Origin: Pseudoneurospora amorphoporcata
Taxonomy: Eukaryota > Ascomycota > Sordariomycetes > Sordariales > Sordariaceae
Direction of reading: 5' to 3'
DNA length: 64,000 nt
Assembly: GCA_033297205.1 (NCBI GenBank)
Contig: MU859203.1
Span: forward strand, 31,249-95,248
Shown here: positions 21,193 to 33,052 of the stretch, piece by piece
How positions within the stretch are numbered: the first letter of the stretch is position 1
How the letters are laid out: every line of letters begins with the position of its first letter
Notes under the pieces: model-generated
What the model saw: the letters and a program-made list of their open reading frames with translations, nothing else
Databases searched by the model: none
Told to the model about the DNA's origin: nothing
Program-made: the position numbers and the translations under genes

Positions 21193-23179
21193 ATTGGAAG
21201 TCTAGATCCCGTCTGGATGAAACAGTTAGTGCCCAAGACCCCAAGACCAGACGTCATACCGGTCAATGTTGACAATCTCCCCAGAGAATGGAAGTCACTT
21301 ACCTAAGGACGGTACCGCTGAATGTCGGGTATTATGCCAAAGAGTGTGTATGCAGGGCGCGGTACCCGTATTTGAGACAAAGGGTAGTCCGAAACGAGAG
21401 ACAATCAAGGGGCTTACAGGTTGCAGACGAGGCTGATAGTGTTGTACAACAGGTGAAGAGAGCAGAGGGAAAAGTCCGACGCAGATAGAACGAAGAGCGC
21501 CCGCCCGCTTTATCTCCGTAAAGTTGACACCATTCTATGGGCTTCCAAGCTTCCAGAGAAGGTTTCTTGTTCCCGTTCATCCTTCTCTTGGTCTTCCTGG
21601 GCAGATTCCACTCGAAATTGGCCCTCACCCTTGCCTCTTAGGTGCAGCTGTTTGTTGTGGAGCACGAGTGTCATGAGAAAATTCGTCCATGTGGAAGGCG
21701 TGGAGTGAAGATCTTGATAACTCCCGAAGCAAACACGTATGCTGACCGGAGAAAGAAAGAGCAGTTGACTGACACAGACACTCTGAGATAGAGCCGTTCC
21801 CTTTGCGATCAAGGAAGGAGGCGGGTGGTGGTACGGGAAGGTAACCCGTAGAACTGGAAGGAACGTGGAGGAGTAACATGCAGTTTCCACTTGTTGTGGA
21901 ATTCTCGAAACTGGGACGGCGAATGGAGAGTCCCTTCCTCACCTGTGGGCTCCCCACTTGCAGTGATGAGGTGCTGTCCTTGGTAGTACCTCGCAGACTG
22001 CGAATGCGGCTGGGAAAGTGCGTCGGGAGCGACAACGGGTGCGGCCGTTGGGTAGAACGAGGCAATAGCGGGAAGGTGTACTTCTCATGAATTTCCTCCG
22101 TTCCATCCTCTCAGGCATTCTGGTTATCAAAATCCAACTTGAACTTTCCACTTCAAGTTTATCGTCTCCGGTCATCCTTTCTATACAGTTTCCCACCACG
22201 GGGACTTCCTGTCAGATTACCTCTATGCAGTCCAGACAGCACACATCCGGCCGATGTGGCAATATCGGGCAGTCTGCACCCTGCACTCGGGGGGATCCCA
22301 ATTACCGACATTGTCGTTAGGTAGTGTATATACCTTCCACTTCGCCGAGACATCTCACCGTGACCTGACCATCGGGAGGGCACTTCCACGAAGCGGACAC
22401 AATCATGAAAATAGAAGAAGAAACAAGTGCGACATGCGTCTTTTCATGTCGTGTCGGCACTGCCATTGCAAGCTTACTCGTACCGCAGCAATGCTGATGG
22501 AACCATTGGCCGCAGAGAAGCTGTTGATCCAATTGTCCCACCCACTTCCAACTCAGCTTCGCCTTCACCGTACCACGCCGGATACAATCGTTTCTCAGCC
22601 AAGAATCCCAGCTTGTCCCGGTCCCAACAAGCCTAGACCCAAAGGTTAACTAACATCCCATGTGACGGATTGAAGCAAACTGGCTGATGGTGACAAAGTC
22701 CAGGTGTGCAAACGAGCAGCTCACACTGTTCTTGACCTGAGCTATTTGCATCACGTGGTACCAAGAATGCTTCTTTGCCATGCGGTAAGTAGCAAACACC
22801 AACGGCAATACTAGCTTTGTTTACTTGGCCCAGGGGGCAGATGCCATACCCCTGAATCCAACAACTGCTGTTGTGGCAGGTGGTCTTGGCGTAGCACCGC
22901 AGCTGCCACCACATACGGACCCCAAGTAAAAACAACCCCTGCATAATGTTACTGTTATCAGTACTGACCAGCCGCCCTTGCCTTTTGCAGATCTAGTCCC
23001 AGGTTGCCGGTGGGTACGTACCTAAGTGAGGGGTCTACCGGTCGAGTCCTTCATGGCCAAGCGGCCTCGGACAGTCAGCATCTTCCAGCCTCTCGGAAGT
23101 CGTACAAGCAAGCACGGTAAGCTGACGCCGTCCACTCGCCGAAAGCATCACCAACTTCAAAACCTTGACCACAGAAACA
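21193..23179. other. intergenic region, divergent promoters
   Basis: About 2 kb between Hce2-like gene B and the NmrA-like gene. Many short frames occur on both strands. One at 22633-22944 (-) is Cys-rich but unsupported. GGGTACGTACCTAAG lies near 23014. No RNA gene is seen. Confidence 0.4.
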
Positions 23180-24331
23180 ATGACACAAGAAAAGAAACTC
23201 GTCGTTGTTGTCGGCGCCACGGGCAATCAAGGCGGCTCTGTCGCTCGCCGCTTCCTTCAAGACCCCCGATGTGCGGTCCGCGGCTTAACCCGCAACACCT
23301 CGTCTCCAGCTTCCCAAGCCCTTGCCGCTCTGGGCGTGGAGATGGTGACCGCTGACCTCCGTGACGGACAGAGTCTCGATGCCGCATTTGCAGGAGCGAA
23401 CATCATCTTCAGCGTCACTGAATACTGGGAACCCTTCTTCAGCCCCGACTATCGCAAGATAGCCAAGGAGATGGGCATAAGTTGCCGTCAATACGCCTAC
23501 GAGATTGAGTATTGCCAGGGAAGACGTATTGCTGATGCAGCGGCCAAGGTAGTGGACACATTGGACGACAACGGCTTTATAGTATCGACCCTGAGCCACG
23601 CCCGGAATTGCAGTGGCGGGAAGTTCACCGACTTGTATCACTTTGACTCCAAGGCCGACATCTTCCCTGACTATGTGTTCGAAAAGCACCTGGCGCTGGC
23701 AGCCAAGATGTCCTGCGTGCAGACGGGCTTCTTCATGAGCAGCCACGCCATCCTTCCGAATTCGTATTTTCAAAAGGTATGTTGCCCCTGTCTTTCTGTT
23801 GCTTCATCGAGAACTCACCACTGCAGTCATGCAACAGCAAGCCGATGGTTCCTTCCACATGCGCTTCCCATGCTCGCCCAACACGCTGATACCCCACCTG
23901 GATGTCAACGGCGACCTGGGAAACTTTGTGTACGCCGTTCACCAGAAGCCTCCGGGCAGGAATTACATGGCCATGGGCTCTCACGCGACCTGGCCCGAGT
24001 ACCTGCAGGCATGGGCAAAGGCAGCTGGGGTTCCCGCGGAAAAGGCCGTCTACAAGCAAGTGTCGGTTGATGACATGATCGCAGACACCCCGGATAGAGA
24101 CGCGGGTTATGAGGTGGCGATTATGTTTGCCTACTCTGATGATCCCGGGTATGGAGGTGGCATGGAATTGCTGACGGCTGAGGATGTGAGGAAGGTAAGT
24201 GGTCATGAATGAGAAGTTTGACAGGAGAAACACGTACTGACTGTTATGAACAGCAGGGAACTGACTGTCCCATGACAAGCTTGGACGAGTGGATGAAGAA
24301 GCAGGATTGGTCGGCTGTTCTGAACAAGTGA
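23180..24331 (+). CDS. NmrA-like NAD(P)-binding protein
   Basis: Atypical short-chain dehydrogenase of the NmrA/HSCARG group. Exons 23180-23776, 23838-24194 and 24254-24331 give 343 residues; introns are 61 and 59 nt, both phase 0. The Rossmann fold starts with VVVVGATGNQGGSVARRFL, the GxxGxxG dinucleotide motif of the family. RGLTRNTSSPASQALAALG and TADLRDGQSLDAAFAGA continue it. No YxxxK catalytic pair is evident, so a redox-sensing or regulatory role, as for NmrA, is more likely than catalysis. The last intron boundary could lie three bases later (CAGCAG), changing one Gln. The gene shares its promoter region with Hce2-like gene B. Confidence 0.9.
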
Positions 24332-25195
24332 TACCACGAAGACTGGGGCAGAAAGGCGATTCTATCACTGATGGATAGGATGCGTTTCAAGCAAACGGAA
24401 GGTCCAGGTTAAGGTGAAATACAAGGTGAACCGTGACGATAAAATGTCACATGGCTGGATTGACCAATAGGCAGAGGGCCGGCGTCCCAAGCATCCGGAC
24501 GACGGGACCCTGATCAACCGTCCCGTGGTCCCCGGATTCTGTCACATTGGAATCCAGGATACCAGTGACGTTTGACGCGCCGCGGAAATAATGTCGACGG
24601 AATACCAAATACGAAGGCTTATAAGGACAGGGAAACCACGACATTCGAATCTGGCTTGCTTCGTTCCATCAAACACTCCGTCACGCTGACTGTCCCTTCT
24701 AGACATTTGACTCGGCCGGAGTCTGCTACTGTTCGCCCGCCGAAAGGATGGCCTGCAGGCCCGACCGCCTTGAGATTGCACGCTGTATCGTCATCCTCGA
24801 CACTCACACCAGACGTGTTACCTGGTCAGAGGCAGGAGCAGATGTCAACAACCACGCAAACAGACAGTCGCTACAGCTTTTAAGTTCGGACGACCGGTCC
24901 ATTGTGGATCACCACTTGCCCTTCTGGAAAATGCCACCGTTTTCTGGAATCCACACAGTCCAGATCAAGCTGCATTCGCCTCTTGCTTGTGGGGGGAACC
25001 AGCAGAATGTAACAACTGTGCTTCTAGACGCCCATTATGTGCTTGAAGACTATTATAGGTCGGCATGAATCTAGAATGTGAGTGGTAGAAAGGGCTTCAG
25101 AGTTGTCCTGCCGAGATTTTGACCTATCGAAATTTGGCGTTTGTAGGGAACACAGTGCAAAGAGCAACCGCAATAGCTCTTATTTGGTAGTCGCC
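24332..25195. other. intergenic region
   Basis: No supported gene. It leads to the inverted-repeat insertion at 25205-25303. Confidence 0.4.
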
Positions 25196-25312
25196 CCTAA
25201 CCCTTAGGTAGTGGTAAAAATCGCTTGTGCAGGCTGTGGGGCTACTGCTCGCTTAACAGCCAACACGTCACCACCTAACCTGCACAAGCGATTTTTACCA
25301 CCACCTAACCCT
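25196..25312. mobile_element. 99-bp inverted-repeat insertion with 9-bp direct repeats
   Basis: The arms GTGGTAAAAATCGCTTGTGC / GCACAAGCGATTTTTACCAC form a near-perfect hairpin; with adjoining bases about 29 of 30 positions pair (25204-25233 with 25279-25308). The loop is about 45 nt. The unit 25205-25303 is flanked by the identical 9-mer CCTAACCCT at 25196-25204 and 25304-25312, as expected of a target-site duplication, though it overlaps the arm ends. It codes for nothing. This looks like a minimal inverted-repeat transposable element. A 98-bp inverted-repeat element called Guest is known from Neurospora crassa; whether this is related needs a sequence comparison. Confidence 0.6.
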
Positions 25313-25758
25313 CCGCTGTTTGGCTGGTCTGATAAAGATTTACTCGCACGGTGACGGACCAAAGACACATAAATCGACACTTTCTCCATCCGTCTCTCTC
25401 CACCCACAACTTCACTCGAGTTCTAGAACCAGAAGTTGGACTGGCATTCTTGCTCTCTTCCTTCGGGGAAAAATCCTTCTGTTTTTCCTTTCATCCTTTG
25501 TGGCCGTCACCCTTCAACAAGCTGCCCATCATTGTACCTTTGAATTCCGCCCAGACATTCCCAAGGTACCTTCATCCTGTGGGAGCGCGAGTCCGCCTCT
25601 ACCTTGCAGCCCCAGTATCGCGCAACAGGGACACCAGACGGGACAACTCTGCTCGATATTCACAATTCCGACCTCCCTTTCCCTGCGTATGCGAGCCCGG
25701 TCCCGCACATTCAACATCTACGACACTGCATGACCAATGTCCTGAGGCCAATTAAGCA
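25313..25758. other. leader region of coiled-coil protein gene
   Basis: 446 bp between the inverted-repeat insertion and the start codon. It is pyrimidine-rich on the plus strand (TCTCCATCCGTCTCTCTCC near 25381), as common in fungal leaders. Confidence 0.4.
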
Positions 25759-28700
25759 ATGCCACATCCATTCCCGATACGCCCGCCATCAGCTCCATCA
25801 GCCATGGTGGCCGCGCCGGTTTCCCGTCATATGTGCCTTTTCGGCTTCGACCATGATACCCAAGCAAGGTTAATATTCGATAACATATGGGCAGCGTCTT
25901 TCTTGACTAGTGCATATACAGATGAGACGCATGAGTACGTCAGGCGGTTCGACGCCGACCAACATGCAAAGCAAGATCTCATGTATGGCAACAACGTCTA
26001 CGTCCTTTTCAAAGCGCTGATTTATTGCGGCAAGTTCTGGGGCCAGGACAGCTTCTGGAGCGCTATCGGCCGCGGCTTCAGAGCCAAAGCTGTCTACGTT
26101 GAGGAGTTGACCTACATGCTCATGGAAGCCCGTAAAATCCAACGGACCATAAGACATATCCGTCGTTCCGATGTTACGCGCGCGGTCGATGAATGGATGG
26201 ATTTTCTCGACGCCCATGGTCCCGACCTGGAGATGGCCCTCCGTAACCGCACGGTCCGCGCTGTTGCCGATCCCGGACTCACAGCTAACGCGGATTCGTT
26301 TTTTAAGAGCATGAAAGGAACACTCGTCAATAGCAACGACATCCCCTTGAGCCACATTGGAAGACCACCATGCCCAAGGATACTTGCGGCCACTCGAACT
26401 CCCTATCGCCCAATCCCCCCTACCCATCACGGGCACGATCTCCCACCTCGACCAGCACCACCGCCTGTTAAGAATGAACCTCGACCTGTTGGGACTGGTT
26501 GGGAATATTTGTTAGAACCTAACCAACCTCGACCTGTTGGGACTGGTTGGGAATATCTGCTAGAACCTAACCGGAACGCCGCGCGGGAGCGTTTGCGCAA
26601 GCGCTCAGGGTCGCCGCTCTCCCGTGATTCAAACGACAATGGCCCATACAAACGGCACCGTGGCAGCTCCGAATCGGACTCTATGCAGCAATCGCCTCCC
26701 CGCCGGCATCATCCCGAGCCAAGGCTTGGCTCGCGACCACGTGAAGAGCGATCAGATTACGATGAGTTTGACGAACGATCGCCACCCCTACGACCGCGGT
26801 CCGGCGATTTCTGGCCACCACGGGGACCACATGCACCTCAGTCTCAAGCGGAGTACGAGCGGCGGCGAAGTCTGGACAAGCAGCTGCAAATGGAGGAGCA
26901 GATGCGAAAGCTAGAACAGCAGACTGCTGAACTGCAGAAAAGGCTCCAGGAACATGAAGCAGAGCAACGACGGTTGGAACGACAGCGGCATGACAATGAG
27001 CTCGATGAGCTGATTGAGATGAAAAGGCGGGAGAAGTTGGAGGAGGAAGAGAATAACAGGGTTGAAGCACAGAAGAAACTTCAACTCCAAAAGCAGGAGA
27101 AGCTTGAAGAACAACGCATGCTTGCAGAGAAGAACAAGCTTGAAGAGCAGCGCAAGCTTGAGAAGGAACGCAAACTTCAAGAGCAGAAGATACTCGAGAA
27201 GGAACGCAGGCTTCAAGAGCAGAAGAAGCTCGAGGAGGAACGCAAGCTTCAAGAGCAGAAGAAGCTTGAGGAGGAACGCAAGAAGCTCGAAGAGCAGAAG
27301 AAGCTTGAGGAGGAACGCAAGAAGCTCGAAGAGCAGAAGAAGCTTGAGGAGGAACGCAAGAAGCTCGAAGAGCAGAAGAAGCTTGAAGAGGAACGCAAGA
27401 AGCTCGAAGAGCAGAAGAAGCTGGAAGAGCACCGCATGTTTGAAGAGCAGCGTAAGGCCGAAGAGGAGAAACGCAAAGCCGACGAGCAACGCAAAGCCGA
27501 CGAGCAACGCAAAGCCGACGAGCAACGCAAAGCCGACGAGCAACGCAAAGCCGACGAGCAACGCAAAGCCGACGAGCAACGCANNNNNNNNNNNNNNNNN
27601 NNNNNNNNNNNNNNNNNNNNNNNNNNNNNNNNNNNNNNNNNNNNNNNNNNNNNNNNNNNNNNNNNNNNNNNNNNNNNNNNNCAAGGTCAAAGAGGAGCAA
27701 CAACGCAAACTCCAGGAACAGAAGCGACTCGAGGACCAGAAGAGACTGGACAAACTGGAAGAGCAAAAACGGCAGCTGGAACAACAACATCAACAACGTG
27801 TCCAAGAGATGCACCGCAGAGAGGAACGGGAAGTCCAGCGCGATTATTGGCGTCGAATCGCCCGCCCTCCACCACCCGCACCAACCGGTCCCAGCCGCAG
27901 GCAACCTACTTCTGACGGAAAGGTTGACCAGTACCATCATTCCAGGAATACCAGTACCACGAGCTCAGCCACTGACAGTGGCACTTTGTCCAAAACCAGC
28001 GCCAAGCTTCCTCCTTCTTCAGGCACCTGCTCCGCAACGCCATCGGTCTCGGCTATTTCTGAGCAATCTGAATCGCGTCCCTCCCCCAAGCCCTCTATAA
28101 GCCCTCCTCCTTCCGTTGTCTCCTTTGACGAAGCGACAGTAGCCTGGAAGGAGAAGTACAGTTCCCTTGAGAAAAAGCTGGCGGACACTGAAGGGCAGCT
28201 TAAGGCAGCTGCCGTAATCCGACCTCTTGAAAGAAGCATCAGCAAGTGCCAATCGGACATCAGCACTCTTCATGAAGGCCTGAATAACCTGTGCACTTCA
28301 TCCCAGACCATGATGGACAAGATTACATACATACAAGAGGATCTTGTAGATATTCGAGGGACTGTTCAAAGCAAACAGCAGCAGCACAGTGGAACTGAGG
28401 AGTTCTCGCTTTTCGTGGAGGATGTTAAGGAGAACGTCGGATTGGTTCTGCGCGAACTCTCTGACATCCGGCTGCAACAGCAGCAGCTGGAAAAGAGGGT
28501 TGTTGCAACACCCTTCAGGGCTGCCCCGTCTAGGGACTCGGAAGCTATAATGACTGCCCTGGCTGCTATTTCGCAAAAGGTCGACAGCTTGAACAATGAG
28601 GTGTCCGATCTGAGAAAGGCAGGCCAAGCGCAACGTGATATTACCCCTCCACCTTCCGCGAACCCTAAAGACGTCAAAGACATCATGGGTATCCTGAAAA

Positions 28701-29137
28701 TGATTTCCGACAATTTCGACATGCTCAAGAACGAAGTGATGGACTTGAAGGAGGAGCGTGCCCGGACGGATGACAAATCCCCCCTATCAGCAAACAGTAG
28801 TGGTTCCGTTGACGCGGAGCTTATCAAAGCACTGTTCGGGGAACAGAAGGCTCTGATTCAGAGTCAGAGCCAAAAACTGGATAGAATGGCGAAAGAAATT
28901 GCGAGTCTACAAGCTCAGGTGTTTGCTTCTGGTAGGCCCCAGCCCCAGCCGAAGAGCTTGAAGCAAGCCATGGCGGCTGCAGAGAAAGACTTGCAGCACC
29001 ATCTCATTACGATGCAGAATTATCGAAATAAGATGGCCGAGCGAGGGAACCCGCCACCGACTGTTGTAGCGAACATGGCCGACTTGTGTCAGACGTTGGA
29101 AGAGTGCATCCAGTATTCCCAGAGCGGACAAAGATAA
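25759..29137 (+). CDS. Large coiled-coil protein, interrupted by assembly gap
   Basis: A single open frame runs from ATG 25759 into the N gap at 27584; after the gap the coding frame continues, in a different register, to the stop at 29137. About 1,100 residues are visible. Residues 15-190 form a globular, unrecognised N-terminal region (MCLFGFDHDTQARLIF, VYVLFKALIYCGKFWG). Next are a duplicated 16-residue unit, an Arg/Ser-rich stretch, and a long Glu/Lys/Gln heptad region built from EERKKLEEQKKL and KADEQR units. After the gap come a Ser/Pro-rich linker and further coiled coils (VRELSD-like and MDKITYIQEDLVDIRG). No membrane span or signal is seen. The frame change across the gap only means that the number of Ns is arbitrary. 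A cytoskeletal or scaffold role is plausible but unproven. An alternative start is Met at 25804. Confidence 0.8.
26479..26571 (+). repeat. 48-bp tandem duplication in coiled-coil gene
   Basis: Two copies, period 48 bp, encode PRPVGTGWEYLLEPN twice. The only differences in the shared 45 bp are TTG/CTG and TTA/CTA, both silent for Leu. Confidence 0.9.
27271..27423 (+). repeat. 36-bp tandem repeat encoding EERKKLEEQKKL
   Basis: About four near-identical 36-bp units, preceded by looser 30-bp units that encode related heptads (EERKLQEQKKL). They build a charged single helix or coiled coil. Confidence 0.9.
27472..27583 (+). repeat. 18-bp tandem repeat encoding KADEQR, at gap edge
   Basis: About six identical copies of an 18-bp unit run straight into the N gap. 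The assembly evidently broke because of this array, so its true copy number is unknown. Confidence 0.95.
27584..27681. other. assembly gap (98 N)
   Basis: Undetermined bases inside the coiled-coil gene. The length is not a reliable estimate, because the reading frame does not continue across it. Confidence 0.99.
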
Positions 29138-30419
29138 CGGCACCAACATCAGTTAACGAACCGAAAATTACAACTCGACGATATCCATGTTGTCATCTTT
29201 TACTGGGAGACTGGACTATCAATAGATATCCACACTGGATTTTCGCCGGCGGCAGCTGCCTCGAGCATTGATACGCATACGAGCACTGTTATGACATTTA
29301 TTGGGACCACCCGGAATGCTCCTTTTTACGACTTGCACGAACTATACCGGGTGGGTGGGTGTGCACGAAAACTGAACATTTTCTAGTGTTCAGCTTCAGG
29401 TCTCCGTGCTATTCATGGCTACTCCCTAATAACAGGCACGGAGACGCTGGTATATAGTCTGCCGCCCATGTCACGAACATGTTTAAGAGCTACCATGAAG
29501 TTACCACGCCAGATTTCTCTCCATGAGCTTGGAGGGTCGCAAGTCGCATTGTAGAGCCATAAGTAGACCGGACAGCCGGTATACCACACCTAGCTACCAA
29601 TAGACGGCCCCATACTAATTCATTTACGCCATATGGGCTTTGCTGAATGTTGACGTTTGATCAGGTCAGTCGGGTCACCTACGAGACCCCAAAGCGATCT
29701 TGGACAGCCAATGTTCCCTGAAACCAACTATCAGACTGGGCCAAGCACACTTCTGACTAGATTCATATGCTGTGGTGCCATGATACAATTGAAGTGCCCG
29801 GCCAAGCAGAATACAGCCGCCGCGACGATCAAGTCAACTTGCAGTTGCAGACCAGGCAAAGCTCAGGTAAGTCAGATATCCTGTCTCAGGAAATGAAGTT
29901 CATATTCGCTCAAGAGCCATGTGTTTGTCTTACGCCTTGCCTCAAAGAGGTCAATAAGAGGACGAACGGGGATGGCTACAATGACGTCATAAGGGCCGGC
30001 TGGGGTCTGGGCCAATCGGCAGTGTTTGGACGGAGCCCCGAGGAACTAGAATAGTCATTCTCACCAGTTGCCATTTCTGTTGGGGACAATCTCTTTTCGG
30101 GAGTCCTTTTGGCGGAGATGCAGAGTCGAATGATATTTTCCTTGGTTTGGGATGTGTGGCGTGGTTTTTGTTAACTTTTTGGAACAACAACTCCGCTTTT
30201 CGGCGCATATCGTTTGTCCTGTTCATTGCACCGGTATCCCGAAATTTCAGGGTCCGAAATCGAATCGAGAACCTCCCCACTACAACAGTTCTCGCAAGAT
30301 GCTGACTCGCGCATGAACGCATTCGGATAAAAACACCACTACATATACCCACGCGGTCAACAAGGCCACAGGGCACAGGGATTGCGGCTTTAACCAGTAC
30401 CGACCGACCAACCGCCACC
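29138..30419. other. intergenic region
   Basis: 1.28 kb between two plus-strand genes. Small frames at 29657-30054 (+) and 29987-30523 (-) show no domain or coding bias. No RNA gene or repeat is seen. Confidence 0.4.
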
Positions 30420-32309
30420 ATGGTAGACGACACCCTTCCGCGCCTCATCTTCATCCGCATCTGCATCTTCCTCCTCCAATGGGCGCCTCTCATGGAAACC
30501 GTCCTCCTCCTCACGGCTGTCACCCTCCGCTACCCTCCCTCCCATCCGGTCCCCTACTCACAGCAAATCGCCTCCTTCATCCCTTCGTCACTGCTCACCA
30601 CACTCACCTCCCCCACCACCATCCTCCTCTTCGCAGCTCTTCTCACAACAGAAGTCATCTACATGACTGCCCTCTATCTCCCTCACAAGTCCAGCCTCAA
30701 ACACGAAGCTGTACACCCCCCCTTACCTGGGCGGAAAGAGCGGGAAGAGCTCTTCGGCAGGGCACTAGAAAGCACGACGGACTGGGGCGAGTACCTGAAG
30801 CTCTGGTTTCTAGGAGCGGACGTGGAGGAAGTGAAGAGGGAGAATTTGCGCGAGTTTTTGCTCTGGGCCTTCTTTGACAGGGACGGGGAGACAAAAGGGG
30901 ATAATCAAGATATTGCGGAAGAGCTGGAGCGGTATTTGGTGAAGATCGAGGCTCTCCTTGGTCGGAAACTGCCACCGGGGCGAGGGACTGCTACGTCACT
31001 GCGGCTGACGTTTGATGCGATTGAGACGAGGTACCGAAGTGTGGTTTGGTATGGGGTTATTGCGCTCTTGGATTTGGTCACGCATGGGGTGTTGGCTTGG
31101 GGCGGGTATAGGCATTATCGGCCGAGAAGGTCGACGTCTGAGCAGGAGTCCCGCTCATCAACAACGGAAGGAACAGCAACAGCAACAGCAACGACAAGCA
31201 CCCTCTTCCCCCCACGCCTCCAGCATTCCATTCCCTTAATCCCCTCCAGTCTCCGCCACCACACCTCACCAACTAAACACCTAAGCTACTACCTCCGCCC
31301 GCATCGCTCACGCACCCAACCGCCTGTGGTCTTCATGCACGGAATTGGCATCGGCCTCTGGAGCTACATTCCTCTTCTCAGCTCCCTCAAGACATCAGCC
31401 TCCAAAGGTCTGGGTGGGGAAAAAGATGACGAAGACGGACAAATAGGCATGCTAGCCATGGAGCTTTTGCCAATATCCTCTCGCTTGACAGGGTCAGGGC
31501 CCGGGCTCCCGGCCGCGCTCGACCATGGGGAGTTTTTGAGGGAGTTGGAGGCTGTTTTGAAGTTCCACAGCACCCAAGAAGGAGATGGAAGGTTTCCGTT
31601 GGATAAAGGGTTTACGCTGGTGACGCACTCGTATGGGTCAACGCTGGTGGCGCCTATTTTGAGGTCTACCACGCCGTTTATCGACGTGGCTACCCCTTCT
31701 TCAGCCTCTGTTACCACGACAGAGCAGGGAAGGGAAGCAGAAGGGACAACAAAAGGCAAAAGCCTGGCGTCCCTGACGAATACGCTTATCTTGACTGATC
31801 CGGTCTCGATTTGTTTACATCTGCCCGCGGTAGCCTACAACTTCACCCGTCGCGCTCCCCGCACCGCCAGCGAGTGGCAACTGTGGTACTTTGCCAGCAC
31901 GGATATCGGGATAGCGAGGGCTCTTGGGCGAGGGTTCTTCTGGAGGCAGAATATTCTGTGGAGGGAGGACATGGCCAAATTCCTGAAAGGGAAGGGCCAG
32001 GATGGGCAAAAGAAGAGGGTTGTGGTTTGTCTGGCGGGAAAGGATCTGATTGTTGATACCAAGAGTGTGAGGGGGTATCTTGGGTGGCCTACTGATTATA
32101 AAGGGTGGTTGGATGAGGGTGTTGAGTGGCTAGGAGGGAAAGGGAAGGGACAGATGATGAGGAAGAGATTGGGGAGTGGGATGGAGATTGTCTGGTATCC
32201 GAGGTTGGATCATGCGCAGATGTTTGAGAGTGAGGAGACGCTGAGGCCGGTTTTGGATGTTATTGGGAGGTGGGATGTCGGCGCTGGGAGAGGTCCTGGG
32301 GAGAAGTAA
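30420..32309 (+). CDS. Membrane-anchored alpha/beta hydrolase
   Basis: Intron-free frame of 629 residues. Three hydrophobic segments lie at about 9-35, 52-85 and 203-225, so the N-terminal third is membrane-embedded. The alpha/beta-hydrolase core starts near residue 300: oxyanion motif FMHGIGIGLWSY, nucleophile elbow THSYGST (Ser in S-Y-G, with Thr-His in front instead of the usual Gly-His), acidic residue in GKDLIVD and histidine in LDHAQMF. A Ser/Thr-rich insertion lies between the membrane part and the core, and another between the oxyanion motif and the elbow. The substrate is not known; lipids or esters are likely. The start codon is in good context (CCACCATGG). Confidence 0.88.
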   Translation: MVDDTLPRLIFIRICIFLLQWAPLMETVLLLTAVTLRYPPSHPVPYSQQIASFIPSSLLTTLTSPTTILLFAALLTTEVIYMTALYLPHKSSLKHEAVHPPLPGRKEREELFGRALESTTDWGEYLKLWFLGADVEEVKRENLREFLLWAFFDRDGETKGDNQDIAEELERYLVKIEALLGRKLPPGRGTATSLRLTFDAIETRYRSVVWYGVIALLDLVTHGVLAWGGYRHYRPRRSTSEQESRSSTTEGTATATATTSTLFPPRLQHSIPLIPSSLRHHTSPTKHLSYYLRPHRSRTQPPVVFMHGIGIGLWSYIPLLSSLKTSASKGLGGEKDDEDGQIGMLAMELLPISSRLTGSGPGLPAALDHGEFLRELEAVLKFHSTQEGDGRFPLDKGFTLVTHSYGSTLVAPILRSTTPFIDVATPSSASVTTTEQGREAEGTTKGKSLASLTNTLILTDPVSICLHLPAVAYNFTRRAPRTASEWQLWYFASTDIGIARALGRGFFWRQNILWREDMAKFLKGKGQDGQKKRVVVCLAGKDLIVDTKSVRGYLGWPTDYKGWLDEGVEWLGGKGKGQMMRKRLGSGMEIVWYPRLDHAQMFESEETLRPVLDVIGRWDVGAGRGPGEK

Positions 32310-32431
32310 ATGTTATTGGTGAGCTTGGTTACCATGGGGGACAAAAACAAGAACAAGGGGTATATTTATTCACTCTTCCCACAACCGCACTCCTCGCTAG
32401 ATATCAAGCAAAAACACACAAGAAGATGGGT

Positions 32432-33052
32432 TCACGCCCTCGAAGGCGGATACTCAGCCTTCCCCCGCCCCCATCCTTTCAGATGCACTTCAACCGGATG
32501 ACTCCCACTGCGAATAATCACCCAATGCGTATCCTGCTCTGGACTCTCATTCAAGACCTGGTGTTCAGTCCAAGCCGGAACGGCAGCAAAGTCACCCTGG
32601 CGAAGCTCATGCCGTTCTGGTTCGCCTTCTTCTTCGTCTTTGGATGCTGTTAGAAGGACGCCGCTGCCGAGGGCGACGTAGATGATGGCGTCTTGTTCGC
32701 CGTAGTGGCGGATGGTGGAGTAAGAGGTTGGGGAGAGGATGAGGACTTTTTGTTGTTGTTTTTTTGGCCTATGGTCACTACGTTTTCCTTGGAAAAAAGC
32801 CAATTCATGGAGGTTGAAGGAAGCTCGGTGTGCGAGAAAAGGAGTGAAATCTCAAGTACCTGTTGAGCAAACGTTATCCAACTTATTCACCACGGCATCC
32901 CGACTGTAAACCCGCACTCGATGAGTTCCTCCGTCCGCGATCTGGATGACGGGGGGTATTGGCGGGATTATATCGATGGACTTGGTGACGGAAACCGAAG
33001 AGGGCAGGATCATGGGCAGGATGTCGTCGATGATGGGCAGGAGAGAGGCCAT
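32432..33052 (-). CDS. Small cupin-fold protein
   Basis: Exons 33052-32860 and 32787-32432 with a 72-nt intron (donor GTACTT, acceptor TTTTTTCCAAG) give 182 residues. Exon 2 carries a cupin barrel: HYGEQDAIIYVALGSGVLL resembles cupin motif 1, and LRQGDFAAVPAWTEHQVLN motif 2 (G-D-x-x-x-x-P-x-x-x-x-H). Several metal-ligand positions are conservative (His, Glu, His), but motif 1 has only one His. The family includes dioxygenases, isomerases and non-catalytic binders; no substrate can be assigned. The acceptor was chosen because it alone keeps phase; the first exon is less certain. Confidence 0.75.

Noticed and set aside
22633..22944. Cys-rich 103-codon open frame (-), candidate small secreted protein
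   Set aside because: Nine Cys residues are suggestive, but the N-terminus is a poor signal peptide with Arg in its middle, there is no supporting splice or promoter signal, and nothing recognisable.
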